This document shows, piece after piece, positions 25,664 to 34,486 of a DNA stretch of 64,000 nt (positions are counted from its first letter, which is position 1; every line of letters begins with the position of its first letter). Source of the DNA: Arthrobacter sp. OAP107. GTDB lineage: Bacteria; Actinomycetota; Actinomycetes; Actinomycetales; Micrococcaceae. Under the pieces are notes generated by a model, which did no database searches, had not been told where the DNA came from, and was given only the letters and a program-made list of their open reading frames with translations. The translations under genes were made by a program, and so were the position numbers. The stretch covers positions 2,418,001 to 2,482,000 of the forward strand of contig NZ_JBEPOK010000001.1 of the NCBI RefSeq assembly GCF_040546765.1. The letters are read 5' to 3'.

Positions 25664-27820
25664 ATGGCTGCTGGCTGGAACGCTGATACGGCCGCCGGTC
25701 CGGTGGGGGCGGGCACGGTCACCCTGGTGGAAGGTTCGTCCTTCTGTATTTCCTTGGCGAACGGGGATATCCATCCGGAACATCCGCACGGGGTCTTCCA
25801 TGAGGACACCCGCATTTTGTCCCGCTGGAACCTGTCAGTGAACGGCCTGCCCCTGGAGGCGCTGACGGCGGAGACCAAGGAGCCGTACCGGGCCCTGTTC
25901 ATCGGCCGGGTTCCCCGCTCTGACGGGTACGCGGACAGTCCCCTGATCGTGGAGCGCCTGCGGGAGGTTGGTGCGGGCATCCGCGAGGAGATCACCATCC
26001 GGAACTATTCCTCGAAGGAGACCGAGTGCGTCGTTTCGCTCAGTGTTGAATCGGACTTCGCGGATCTCTTTGAAGTGAAGGAGGCCCGCGTCCAGCGGCG
26101 CTGGGAGGAATCCCGACAGCCAGAGGGCGACTCGCTGGTGATCAAGGCCGGCTGGCAGGACCTCGTTAAGAGCGTCATCGTCAACGCAGCCGGCGCCGAG
26201 GTCACCGCCGACTCGCTGACTTTCCGGACGGTGGTCCCGCCGCGCGGTGTGTGGAGCTCTCGGGTGAGCGTGGCGCCTGCCGCCAACGGCGGCGGGGTCC
26301 CGCCGTCGTCGTTGATCCGTCCGGCCGCCGGTGAGCTGTCCCCGAGCGACCGGCGCCGGCAGGAATGGGTCGCCAAGATTCCCAAGCTGCACATGGGCAA
26401 CCGCTCCATCGAGCGCACCCTGCGGCGCAGCTACGACGACCTGGGCGCCCTCCGGATCGAGGATCCCGCCCACCCTGAGCGGATCGTGGTGGCCGCGGGT
26501 GCGCCGTGGTTCATGACGCTGTTCGGCCGGGACTCACTGTGGGCATCGGAAATGGCGCTTCCGGTGGACCCGTCCCTGGCGCTGGGCACCTTGAAGACGC
26601 TGGCCGACCGGCAGGGCAAAGTGGTGGACCCGATGAGCGAGGAGGAGCCCGGGAAGATCCTGCACGAAGTCAGGCTGGGCGTCTCCAGCGGGCTGGCGCT
26701 GGGCGGCAAGTCCGCCTACTACGGCAGCGTCGATGCCACCCCGCAGTTCGTCATGGCGCTCGGTTCGGTGAGCCGCTGGGGATTCGGCCGCGACACCATC
26801 GCCGCACTGCTGCCCCACGCCGACCGTGCGCTGGATTGGGTCCGGATATACGGCGACAAGGACGGCGATGGATTCGTTGAGTATGAGCGGCTCAACGACC
26901 AGGGCCTCATCAACCAGGGCTGGAAGGATTCGTGGGACGGCATCAACTTTGCCGACGGGACCCTGGCAGAGCCGCCGATCGCACTGTGCGAAGTGCAGGC
27001 GTTGGTGTACTCGGCGTTTTTGTCCCGGGCGTGGATGGCGTACGACGCCGGTGACACGGCTTTGGCGGCGCGGCTCACCGATGAGGCGGCGGAGCTGAAA
27101 AGGAAATTCAACGAGCAGTTCTGGCTGCCTGACCGCGGGTACTACGCTGTGGCACTCGACAGGGACAAGCGGCCCGTTGATGCGTGCGCTTCGAACATGG
27201 GGCAGTGCCTGTGGCACGGCATCGTGGATGAGGACAAGCTGCCGCTCGTAGCCGAGCGGCTGATGTCCCCCGAGATGTTCAGCGGCTGGGGCGTCCGGAC
27301 GCTGGGCACCGACATGGGCGCCTACAACCCTGCCAGTTATCACAACGGCTCTGTCTGGCCGCACGACAACGCTGTCATTGCGGTGGGCCTGCTGCGCTAC
27401 GGCTTCGTGGAGGAGGCGCAACGGATCGCCACGGCCCTGCTCGAGGCGGCAGATTACACCGACGGCCGGCTTCCGGAACTGTTCTGCGGCTTCAGCCGGG
27501 ACCAGGTCACTGAACCTGTGCCGTATCCGACGGCGTGCTCCCCGCAGGCGTGGGCGGCCACCACACCGATCATGCTGGTGACCAGCCTGATGCGCTACGA
27601 CGCCCACGTGTCCCGTGGCGGCGTGTGGATGGATCCGGTGCTGCCCGCATCCTATGGCGATCTGCACATCACCAACGCGCCCATGGGGGCCGGCCGGATC
27701 ACCATCGACATCACGGGTTCCGAGGCGTCCGTGCAGGGACTGCCGGAGGGGCTGACCTTCCACCGCGAACACCGGCCGTGGCTGACGGAGCTGATGGCTG
27801 AGGCCGGGCTGGGTAAGTGA
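25664..27820 (+). CDS. Glycogen-debranching-type amylo-alpha-1,6-glucosidase (GDE_N_bis family), copy 2
   Basis: A 718-residue paralogue of the protein at 12741-14870 with the same two-domain order: the N-terminal GDE_N_bis domain (LVEGSSFCIS, GVFHEDTRILSRW) and the glucosidase barrel (GAPWFMTLFGRDS, LINQGWKDSWDG, DACASNMGQCLW, NGSVWPHD). Long stretches of the C-terminal domain are identical or conservatively changed between the two, while the N-terminal domains differ more. The ATG at 25664 has AAGGAGG 5 nt upstream. It is a single gene, convergent with the exonuclease gene and only 3 bp from its stop. Likely role: trimming of glycogen or other alpha-glucans. Confidence 0.87.
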   Translation: MAAGWNADTAAGPVGAGTVTLVEGSSFCISLANGDIHPEHPHGVFHEDTRILSRWNLSVNGLPLEALTAETKEPYRALFIGRVPRSDGYADSPLIVERLREVGAGIREEITIRNYSSKETECVVSLSVESDFADLFEVKEARVQRRWEESRQPEGDSLVIKAGWQDLVKSVIVNAAGAEVTADSLTFRTVVPPRGVWSSRVSVAPAANGGGVPPSSLIRPAAGELSPSDRRRQEWVAKIPKLHMGNRSIERTLRRSYDDLGALRIEDPAHPERIVVAAGAPWFMTLFGRDSLWASEMALPVDPSLALGTLKTLADRQGKVVDPMSEEEPGKILHEVRLGVSSGLALGGKSAYYGSVDATPQFVMALGSVSRWGFGRDTIAALLPHADRALDWVRIYGDKDGDGFVEYERLNDQGLINQGWKDSWDGINFADGTLAEPPIALCEVQALVYSAFLSRAWMAYDAGDTALAARLTDEAAELKRKFNEQFWLPDRGYYAVALDRDKRPVDACASNMGQCLWHGIVDEDKLPLVAERLMSPEMFSGWGVRTLGTDMGAYNPASYHNGSVWPHDNAVIAVGLLRYGFVEEAQRIATALLEAADYTDGRLPELFCGFSRDQVTEPVPYPTACSPQAWAATTPIMLVTSLMRYDAHVSRGGVWMDPVLPASYGDLHITNAPMGAGRITIDITGSEASVQGLPEGLTFHREHRPWLTELMAEAGLGK

Positions 27821-27823
27821 AGG

Positions 27824-28762
27824 CTAGCCGAGGCGGTCCAGCGCCTGCAGGAGCCGCCGGACCGAGCCGCCGAGGTTCCACTCGGTGGCGAGCCGGTCGA
27901 GTTCCTCCCTCGCCTCACCGGTGACGGTTTGCAGTTCCGCGCCCGCTTCCTCCAGGGACGGCAGCTCCAGATTGCGCACCACATTGACTACGGCGGGCGC
28001 CACCTTGAGATAACCCGCGGCGGCGGCAAGCTTGGAGCGCACCGACGCGGACACCCCGCCGCCGGGATCGGCCGCGGCCATGAGCAGCCCGTCGAGGGTG
28101 CCGTGCTCCAGGAGCAGTGCTGCCGCGGTCTTCTCGCCGATGCCGGCCACACCGGGCAGCCCGTCCGAGGCGTCGCCGCGGAGGGTGGCGTAGTCGGCAT
28201 ACTGCTGCGGCAGCACGCGGTACTTTTCGACGACGACAGCGTCGGTGAGGACTTCGAGGTTCCGCATGCCGCGGGCGGTGTAGATCACGCGCACCCGGCG
28301 GTCGTCGTCGACCAGCTGGAAGAGGTCCCGGTCCCCCGTCACCACATCGACGGGAAGGCCGGCGTGGCTGGCGTAGGTGCCCACGACGTCGTCGGCCTCA
28401 TGCTCCGGGACACCCACGACGGCGATGCCGGCCAGGCCCAGCACGTGCCGGATCAGCGGGATCTGTGCCGACAGCCCGTCCGGCACCACTTCCACGTCGG
28501 CCGCCCCGGCCACCACCTCCGCCACCCGGTGGGCCTTGTAGGTGGGAATGAGGTCCACCCGCCACTGGGGCCGCCAGTCATCATCCCAGCAGGCCACCAG
28601 GTGCGTGGCGCCGTAGTCGGTGGTGAGCCGGGCGATCATGTCGAGCAGGCCGCGGACGGCGTTCACCGGGGTGCCGTCGGCGCGGCGGATGGTGTCGGGC
28701 AGGCCGTAGAAGGCGCGGAAGTACAGGGACGCGGTGTCGAGCAGCATCAGGCGGTTGACCAT
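27824..28762 (-). CDS. 5'-3' exonuclease (Pol I N-terminal/FEN family)
   Basis: A 312-residue stand-alone homologue of the 5' nuclease domain of DNA polymerase I. The metal-binding acidic residues are visible in MLLDTASLYFRAF, HEADDVVGT and VVTGDRDLFQLVDD, and the helix-hairpin-helix lies in GDASDGLPGVAGIGEKTAA. It probably removes RNA primers or flaps during replication and repair. The ATG at 28762 (MVNRLMLLDTA) fits the family start; the frame is open further to 29218 only across the divergent gene. Its start is 68 bp from the start of the DNA-glycosylase gene, giving a shared divergent promoter region. Confidence 0.9.
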   Translation of the reverse strand: MVNRLMLLDTASLYFRAFYGLPDTIRRADGTPVNAVRGLLDMIARLTTDYGATHLVACWDDDWRPQWRVDLIPTYKAHRVAEVVAGAADVEVVPDGLSAQIPLIRHVLGLAGIAVVGVPEHEADDVVGTYASHAGLPVDVVTGDRDLFQLVDDDRRVRVIYTARGMRNLEVLTDAVVVEKYRVLPQQYADYATLRGDASDGLPGVAGIGEKTAAALLLEHGTLDGLLMAAADPGGGVSASVRSKLAAAAGYLKVAPAVVNVVRNLELPSLEEAGAELQTVTGEAREELDRLATEWNLGGSVRRLLQALDRLG

Positions 28763-28829
28763 GACTGATCCTGACACGGATTCACCGTGCGGTACCCGGG
28801 ACACGGGCCGGAAGTGGGAGGATGGGCGC

Positions 28830-29417
28830 ATGGAACTGCACATCACCGGCGACGATGCCGCCGACAAACTGCTCAGCGACGACGCCTTCGCGCTTCTCAC
28901 CGGCATGCTGCTTGACCAGCAGGTGACCATGGAGTCCGCTTTCGCCGGACCCGAAAAGATCCGCACGCGCATCGGCTCCATCAGCCCTGCCGCCGTGGCC
29001 GAACATGACCCGGCAGGCTTCGTTGAGGTCTTCAAGGAACGCCCGGCTGTCCACCGCTTCCCCGGTTCCATGGCCGCCCGCGTCCAGGCGCTCGCCGAGG
29101 CCGTGCAGAGCGAGTGGGGCGGCGAGGCAACTGCCATCTGGACCCGGGAGGAACCCGACGGCAAGGAAGTCCTGCGCAGGCTGAAGGCACTGCCGGGATT
29201 CGGCGAGCAGAAGGCCAAGATCTTCCTGGCGCTGCTCGGTAAGCAGTGCGGGCTCCAAGCGCCGGGCTGGCGTGAGGCCGCGGGCCACTACGGCGAGGAG
29301 GGTTCCTACCTCTCGGTGGCGGACATCGTGGACCCGGAGTCGCTGACGAAGGTGCGCGCCAGCAAGCAGGCAGCCAAGGCCGCCGCAAAGGCAGCAAAAG
29401 CGCCGGCCGCCGACTAG
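28830..29417 (+). CDS. HhH-GPD-type base-excision DNA repair protein
   Basis: A 195-residue protein of the HhH-GPD glycosylase superfamily, short actinobacterial form. The helix-hairpin-helix is LPGFGEQKAKIFLALLG (near residues 130-147) and the N-terminal part contains LLDQQVTMESAF, a conserved helix. It likely excises damaged bases. The C-terminus is a Lys/Ala-rich tail. The ATG at 28830 follows GGGAGG by 8 nt. It diverges from the 5'-3' exonuclease gene, so two repair genes share one intergenic region. Confidence 0.83.
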   Translation: MELHITGDDAADKLLSDDAFALLTGMLLDQQVTMESAFAGPEKIRTRIGSISPAAVAEHDPAGFVEVFKERPAVHRFPGSMAARVQALAEAVQSEWGGEATAIWTREEPDGKEVLRRLKALPGFGEQKAKIFLALLGKQCGLQAPGWREAAGHYGEEGSYLSVADIVDPESLTKVRASKQAAKAAAKAAKAPAAD

Positions 29418-29455
29418 CTAATGACGACGGCGGCCGGTTGCCTTCGCGGGGCCGC

Positions 29456-29920
29456 TTAGTACTCGCCCTTGATCACGAAGTAGGAGCCGCGGATCTCGCC
29501 GGCCAGCTTCGACTTCTGCCGTGCGAACTTGAAGCTGGAGGCGAGTTCCTCGGGAACTTCCATGCCCTGTGAGAGCTTGAAACCGACTGCCCGCTTCGCA
29601 CCCTGCTCGATGCCGTACATGACGTTGACGGACAGCCCGGATTCGTAGAACACATACGCCATCCGAAGGCCGTCCACCTCGAAGGAAGTCACCTCGAGCG
29701 GCCGGGCTGAGAACGCGATGTTGCGTTCGTCGGACAGGATGCGGTTCACCCAGTCGAGCGTTTCCGGCGCATCGCCGGCGGGCTCGACGGTGAACACGTG
29801 GTCGTATTTGTTCTTGTAATAACGTGCCTCGTTGGCACGCAGTCCCGCCAAGGCGTCCGCCACTGGGGACGACTCCAGGCCGACGGTGGACACGTTCTGG
29901 AAGTCTACGGTGTATGGCAT
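29456..29920 (-). CDS. Conserved-looking hypothetical protein, 154 aa
   Basis: A 154-residue soluble protein that I do not recognise. It has no signal peptide or membrane helix, is mixed alpha/beta in character and mildly basic near the C-terminus (KFARQKSKLAG). The ribosome binding site is strong (AGGAGG, then 4 nt to the ATG), and codon use matches neighbouring real genes, so it is very likely expressed. It lies downstream of the amine-catabolism arm, but with its own leader, so I do not include it in that operon. Confidence 0.7.
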   Translation of the reverse strand: MPYTVDFQNVSTVGLESSPVADALAGLRANEARYYKNKYDHVFTVEPAGDAPETLDWVNRILSDERNIAFSARPLEVTSFEVDGLRMAYVFYESGLSVNVMYGIEQGAKRAVGFKLSQGMEVPEELASSFKFARQKSKLAGEIRGSYFVIKGEY

Positions 29921-29951
29921 GCGCCCTCCTGGTTGTGATTCTTCGCACTCC

Positions 29952-30578
29952 TCACCCTAATCTCACTTGCGGTGGCCCGGCTTCTCGATTCCTGATTGGT
30001 TGGCTGCCTGCTTCACGCCCTCCCCCGGCCAGCACCTGGGCGGACACCAGGTAGCCGGTGAGCATGGCAGTGGCCACCCGGCCGACCGCCTGTTCATCGG
30101 GCGCGAATGTGCTGGCGTGCAGGTTGCCGCTCGCCGCCGGCATCCCGGTGAAGATCATCACGGCGCGGGCCGCCGAGGCATAAAACGCGAAATCATCCGA
30201 ACCATACGAACGGAACTCACGTACTTCGTACCCTTGGGCGCCAAGGTGGCGCCCGATCCCGGCGGCAAGTTCGGCGTCGCTTTCCAGTATCGGCTCACCC
30301 CTCCGGATTTCGAGCCGCACTGTGCAGTCGTGGGCAGTGGCGACGCCGTTTGCCACCTGGCGCAGGCGGGTGTGGATCATCTGGCGTTGCGGCTCCGTCA
30401 TGGTGCGGATGGTTCCCGCCACCGTTGCCTCTTCCGGGATTGCATTGGGGCTGCCGCCGGCATGAATGGTCCCGACCGTGAGTACCGCGGACAGCCTGTG
30501 CAGCTCCTCGACGTTTTGCACCTCGCCGGCCAGGCGTGCAAAGGCTGTACCCGCATTGAAGGCTTCGGACGGGCTCAT
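29952..30578 (-). pseudogene. M20-family amidohydrolase/peptidase, N-terminally truncated
   Basis: The 208-residue frame matches only the lid/dimerisation domain and last part of the catalytic domain of M20D amidohydrolases: GTIHAGGSPNAIPEEATVAGTIR, GSDDFAFY and the final metal-site His in LHASTFAPDE. Full-length members are about 390-400 residues. The HxD motif and the catalytic Glu that should lie in the missing N-terminal 180-190 residues are absent, so activity is not expected. It starts 6 nt after the in-frame stop of the glutamine-synthetase-like gene, as if a deletion had joined the two. It might persist as a dimerisation-only protein, but decay is simpler. Confidence 0.75.
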
Positions 30579-30584
30579 CTTCCG

Positions 30585-31946
30585 CTAGTACCGCCACCGC
30601 AGGGCGGCGATCACTGCTTCACGGTCGAGCTGTGCAAACCGCTCGGCTTCGCCCCTCCGCACCGCCACATAAGCATTCACCAATTCATGGCCCAATGCTG
30701 AGCGGAGGAAATTGCTGCCGTCCAGATCGTCCAGGGCCGTGAACATGTCGGGGGCAAATGCCCGGATGTCCAGGCGCTCCCTCTCCGCCGCGCTCAATGT
30801 CCCGGGGTCGACGGTGACCTCGGCGGTGAGTCTCAGCTGTCCCCTGAAGCCCTCGAGCGCAGCTGCAAGAATTGCTGCCACGGCGAGGTACTGGTTGGCG
30901 GCACCATCGCAGCATTTCACTTCCACGTTCGATTGCCTGTCCTCGTAGCCCTTGAGGCCCGGCACGAAGCGCACGGCGGCCTCGCGGTTGCCCGTGCCCC
31001 AGCAGATGAAGCTGCCCGCCCACTGTTGCGGCTGAAGCCGGGCCACGCTCAGGGCGCTTCCGCCCAGCAATGATGCGCTTTCGGCCAGCTTGCCGAGGAC
31101 GCCCGCGATCATGCTCTCGCCCCCGGGGCTCATCCCGGTGCCGGCTGCTGCGTCATAGAAGACGTTTCCGTCACCGTTCCTCGCGGAGAAATGGATGTGG
31201 CATCCGTTGGTCGCAGTTGTGGAATCCGCTATCGGGGAGTACGAAACGTGCAGTCCATGCCGGCGGGAGACCCTGGCGACGATGAACCGCGCAAGGAGGT
31301 AATCATCGACGGCCTGGACCGGGTTCCGCGGGGCCAGGGCGATCTCCACCTGGCCCCGGCCATACTCGGGGTGGATCTGTTCCACCGGAACGCCGGCTTC
31401 CACAAGCGCCGTCAGCACGTCCAGGCTCCATGCTTCCAGCTGCAGGAAGGCGGCCGCACTGTAACCCGGACCTTCGTGCGCCAGGACAGGCGCGTCCTGA
31501 GTGCCGCCGAACACCGTAAACTCCAGCTCGAGGCCCACGGAAACCTCCAGCCCTGCCGTGGCCCATTCGGATGCCACCCGTTTGAGTGCCGTGCGCTGGC
31601 AGGTTGGATAAGGAGCACCATGCATGTCCACCAGGTCGGCGGGCGCCCAGGCGAGGCCGGTGGTCTTATCGACGACAGCAACAGCCGAGCGGTCAGGTAT
31701 GCCGCGGAGGTCTCCAACGATGGGATCGATCTCCGACGACCGGGTGACGTGGTCGTCGGCGGCCAACAGGACTCCGACGCTCACTGAGACGCCGCAGCCA
31801 TTGGAGAAGGCATCCTCAACCTTGGGTCCCGGCAGAACCTTGACCCTTGCTACCCCCGCGTTGTCCAGGCAGGAAATGACGAGAGCCCTGACATACTGGA
31901 GATCCATATCCGCCTTTGGATTTGAAGTCACAGCTTTCCTTTCCAT
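30585..31946 (-). CDS. Glutamine-synthetase-like ligase (gamma-glutamylamine synthetase/FluG C-domain type)
   Basis: A 453-residue member of the glutamine synthetase superfamily but not canonical GlnA. The ATP/metal site residues are seen in LELEFTVFGG, QVEIALAP, GCHIHFS and NREAAVRFVPG. Relatives such as PuuA and IpuC join glutamate to amines; others form the C-terminal half of FluG. The next gene upstream encodes a FluG-N-type amidohydrolase, and amine oxidase, aldehyde dehydrogenase and permease genes are nearby, which supports amine glutamylation. Start is uncertain: ATG at 31946, or GTG at 31931, which has AAGGAAAG just before it. Confidence 0.85.
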   Translation of the reverse strand: MERKAVTSNPKADMDLQYVRALVISCLDNAGVARVKVLPGPKVEDAFSNGCGVSVSVGVLLAADDHVTRSSEIDPIVGDLRGIPDRSAVAVVDKTTGLAWAPADLVDMHGAPYPTCQRTALKRVASEWATAGLEVSVGLELEFTVFGGTQDAPVLAHEGPGYSAAAFLQLEAWSLDVLTALVEAGVPVEQIHPEYGRGQVEIALAPRNPVQAVDDYLLARFIVARVSRRHGLHVSYSPIADSTTATNGCHIHFSARNGDGNVFYDAAAGTGMSPGGESMIAGVLGKLAESASLLGGSALSVARLQPQQWAGSFICWGTGNREAAVRFVPGLKGYEDRQSNVEVKCCDGAANQYLAVAAILAAALEGFRGQLRLTAEVTVDPGTLSAAERERLDIRAFAPDMFTALDDLDGSNFLRSALGHELVNAYVAVRRGEAERFAQLDREAVIAALRWRY

Positions 31947-31983
31947 GCTTCTGACGACTTGTTCAGGCGATTGGCATTGAGCT

Positions 31984-33117
31984 TCAGGGATTCAGGGTGT
32001 AGACGCGTTTGGCGTTCTCCGAGGCGATCATCCCGGCGATCCTTTCGGCGTCATCGGCGGTTGCCCAGCGCGAGGCGATCCAGTCGTCCATCAGGGCAGC
32101 GAAGGAAGCCCGCCAGTTGGCCGCGCTGACGGCGTAATGCTCGGCAAGGCCGTACGAATCCGATGAGTAGAGGATCTTGCTGAATGGTGCGATCTCCAGT
32201 GCCTGGCGGATTGACGTGCCGGCGCTCGGGCCCAGGTAATGCGAGACGAGGCCCACATCGAGGTAGACGTGCGGGAAAACCTGGGCAAGGATGCCCGCCT
32301 CCCTGACGAAGGGGTAGCAGTGGAGCAGCATGAAATCAACGCCCAGTGACCTGGCGGCGTGGAACAGCGGACTGAGCCGGGATGGATCGGCCCGGAAGAG
32401 CTGGACGTCCGAATCGCCGTATCCCGTGTGAAGCTGCATGGGGAGGCCGGTGTCGATCCCGGACCAGAGCCCGAACCTCAGCAGGACCGGGTCAGTGATC
32501 CTGAACGACCCGGTTTCCTCGGCGGTTCGGAACCATTCATCAGCCGCCTGGAGGACCTCACGCCCGGATGGCCGTTCCGCGGGGATGTCGAACCCGTGAC
32601 GGTAGGCGATGATGGATTTCACTCCCACAGCCGCCCGGGTTCTGGCTGCCAGCGTCTCCGGGAACTTTGCCACGAAGCCGGCCGCAGTGGACACCCCCGC
32701 TAAGTCCTCGGCTACTCTCTCGATGCGGACGATCTCGCGAACCCGCGCGCCAGCACGCACCGCCATGGCGTCGGGGCCAGGCAGCCGATCATCCCGTATG
32801 CCCGTGTCAAGGAGGTAGTCGGAAGTTCCGGTACTGCGAAGCAGCAGCCTGTTCGCTTCGGCGGCGCCGATGCTCCTGCGGCGCGCCAGGTATTCGTCCA
32901 GGGGCGCAAGCGGCTCGAGTCCGAGGACCGGTGCACAGAAACGCCGAACCGCCAGGCCGAAGGGCGAGTCGAGGCTGTCCGTTCCTGCCGGTGCCGGCCA
33001 GTCGGACTCCGTGGCCAGGCTCCGGAACTCGTCCTCGGTCAGTTCGGCCTCGGCAACGCCGTGGCAGTGGTGGTCGACCAGGGGCAGGTCAATGCTGCGG
33101 CTGCCCGTATTAGTCAT
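31984..33117 (-). CDS. Amidohydrolase, FluG N-terminal-domain type
   Basis: A 377-residue TIM-barrel metal hydrolase of the amidohydrolase superfamily. The HxH metal motif is at the start of strand 1 (DHHCHG), later ligands fit LHTGYGD and LLHCYP, and the last Asp is in YSSDSYG. FluG joins such a domain to a glutamine-synthetase domain; here the two are separate adjacent genes with 37 bp between them. A role in hydrolysing a gamma-glutamyl conjugate is an inference. The ATG at 33117 has AGGTGG upstream; a GTG at 33147 is also in frame. It is part of the minus-strand arm that starts with the TetR gene. Confidence 0.82.
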   Translation of the reverse strand: MTNTGSRSIDLPLVDHHCHGVAEAELTEDEFRSLATESDWPAPAGTDSLDSPFGLAVRRFCAPVLGLEPLAPLDEYLARRRSIGAAEANRLLLRSTGTSDYLLDTGIRDDRLPGPDAMAVRAGARVREIVRIERVAEDLAGVSTAAGFVAKFPETLAARTRAAVGVKSIIAYRHGFDIPAERPSGREVLQAADEWFRTAEETGSFRITDPVLLRFGLWSGIDTGLPMQLHTGYGDSDVQLFRADPSRLSPLFHAARSLGVDFMLLHCYPFVREAGILAQVFPHVYLDVGLVSHYLGPSAGTSIRQALEIAPFSKILYSSDSYGLAEHYAVSAANWRASFAALMDDWIASRWATADDAERIAGMIASENAKRVYTLNP

Positions 33118-33189
33118 GATCACCGCCACCTGGTCGTGTTTGGCCACACCTAGATCGAGTATGGAGCCGATGTCACCGGGAGGAAAGCG

Positions 33190-33765
33190 TTACGCCGGCC
33201 GGTATGTCACCATCAGCACGCCCGTCCCTGTGGTCGCGGAGTCGACCAGCCGGAGCCGGCGCGCGTCGTGGTCCGGTCCGAACAAGCGGCGGCCCGAGCC
33301 GAGCACCAGCGGGTGAATCATCAGGAACAGCTCGTCGACGAGGCCGAGCGGGAGCAGGGACCGGATGAGCTGGCCGCTGCCCATGATCACCAGGTTGCCC
33401 CCGGGCTGACCGCGCAGCGCAGCAACTTGAGCGGGGACGTCCCCACCCAGGAGCATGGAGTTCGGCCACTTCAGCTGGGTGTCGGGGTTGGCGGAGGCGA
33501 CGTATTTCCGTGTCGCGTTGAGGCTGTCCTTGAATGGGCCGCCGGCCTGGTTCCAGTAGGCGAGCATGTCATCGTAGCTGCGTCGGCCGAACAGCCATGA
33601 GAAACCCTGGCCAAGCCGCTCACCCATGGCGGCGAACATGGCCGGGTCATTGTCATCCTGGGCCCATCCGCCGTGCCGGAAGCCGTCACGGGTGTCTTCG
33701 TCGGGGCGCCCCGGCCCCTGCAGGACGCCGTCGAGGCTGAGGTGGTTCACTGCCAGAACGCGCAT
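33190..33765 (-). CDS. Dihydrofolate reductase family protein (RibD C-terminal-like)
   Basis: A 191-residue NADPH-dependent reductase fold of the RibD-C/DHFR-like family. Visible motifs are NHLSLDGVLQ at the start, LFGRRSYDDMLAYW, LLGGDVPAQVAAL and VDELFLMIHPLVLGSGRRLF. Function beyond the fold is unknown. It sits between the TetR gene (18 bp upstream) and the amidohydrolase gene in the same direction, so it is probably cotranscribed. Two other members lie at 49.4 and 51.6 kb. Confidence 0.85.
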   Translation of the reverse strand: MRVLAVNHLSLDGVLQGPGRPDEDTRDGFRHGGWAQDDNDPAMFAAMGERLGQGFSWLFGRRSYDDMLAYWNQAGGPFKDSLNATRKYVASANPDTQLKWPNSMLLGGDVPAQVAALRGQPGGNLVIMGSGQLIRSLLPLGLVDELFLMIHPLVLGSGRRLFGPDHDARRLRLVDSATTGTGVLMVTYRPA

Positions 33766-33783
33766 GCGGGACTCCGTCCTATA

Positions 33784-34368
33784 TCAGCTGGCGTTGACCG
33801 CCGGTATGGTTACGTGGCCGCCCAACGCCGCCCAAAGGTAGCGGATGGCCGCCTCGACGCCCTTGGTGTTCGCACCGGCCAGGAGCTGCAGCACCAGGCC
33901 GTCCAACGCCGCGAAGGCGGCCTGGGCAGCACCTTCCTGGCCGCCGAAACCGATCCGTTGCAGGCCGTCGGAGAGCGCTGCAATGTAGCTTTCGTACAGG
34001 TGCTGCACCGGCGCCGCCAGTTCGGGGCGCCGCCGCGATTCCAGGATCATCTCGTACTGGAAGATCTGGATGTCGGGGTTGTCGTCAATCAGCGACAGGA
34101 TGCTTTGGCAGAACTCCTCCTCGGTGGCAGGCAGCGCTTCCAGGTGTGACAGCCCGATCGACTGCCGCACGGACCATTCGAGTGCGGCTTCGATGAGGGC
34201 ATCCCGCTTGCCGAAGTGATGGACCACCAGGGTGTTATTGACGCCGGCGTGCTCGGCAACGGCACGGAATGTAAGGCCCCGCAGTCCCTTGCGCGCCACA
34301 ACATGCACAGTCGCGGCCAACAAAGCCTCCCGCCCTGTGCCGTAGCCGTTCTGTTTCTGCCCGCTCAT
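33784..34368 (-). CDS. TetR-family regulator of the cupin/amine oxidase arm
   Basis: A 194-residue repressor-type protein. The N-terminal helix-turn-helix is LTFRAVAEHAGVNNTLVVHHF (about residues 30-50), and the rest is an all-helical ligand domain. It is paralogous to the second TetR in this island (shared GxGRxALLAA, KGLRGxT and AALDGLxLQ patterns). The ATG at 34368 follows GGAG. It diverges from the cupin gene across the dyad at 34421-34452, so it likely controls both arms and itself. It may head a five-gene minus-strand operon. Confidence 0.87.
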   Translation of the reverse strand: MSGQKQNGYGTGREALLAATVHVVARKGLRGLTFRAVAEHAGVNNTLVVHHFGKRDALIEAALEWSVRQSIGLSHLEALPATEEEFCQSILSLIDDNPDIQIFQYEMILESRRRPELAAPVQHLYESYIAALSDGLQRIGFGGQEGAAQAAFAALDGLVLQLLAGANTKGVEAAIRYLWAALGGHVTIPAVNAS

Positions 34369-34420
34369 GTCTCCGATTCTAGCTCCCGGCAGACGGGTAT
34401 TGACTTCAAACCTCAGCAAA

Positions 34421-34452
34421 TGCTTAGCTGTGATGCAATACACAACTAAGCA
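34421..34452. promoter_or_regulatory. Dyad operator between TetR and cupin genes
   Basis: The arms TGCTTAGCTGTG (34421-34432) and CACAACTAAGCA (34441-34452) pair at 11 of 12 positions around an 8-bp spacer. The dyad lies 52 bp before the TetR start and 34 bp before the cupin start, with a TTGACT -35-like element at 34400-34405. It is the expected kind of site for the divergent TetR regulator. Confidence 0.72.
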
Positions 34453-34486
34453 ACTGCGGAGTTGTTGGCAATCCAAGGAGGAACCA

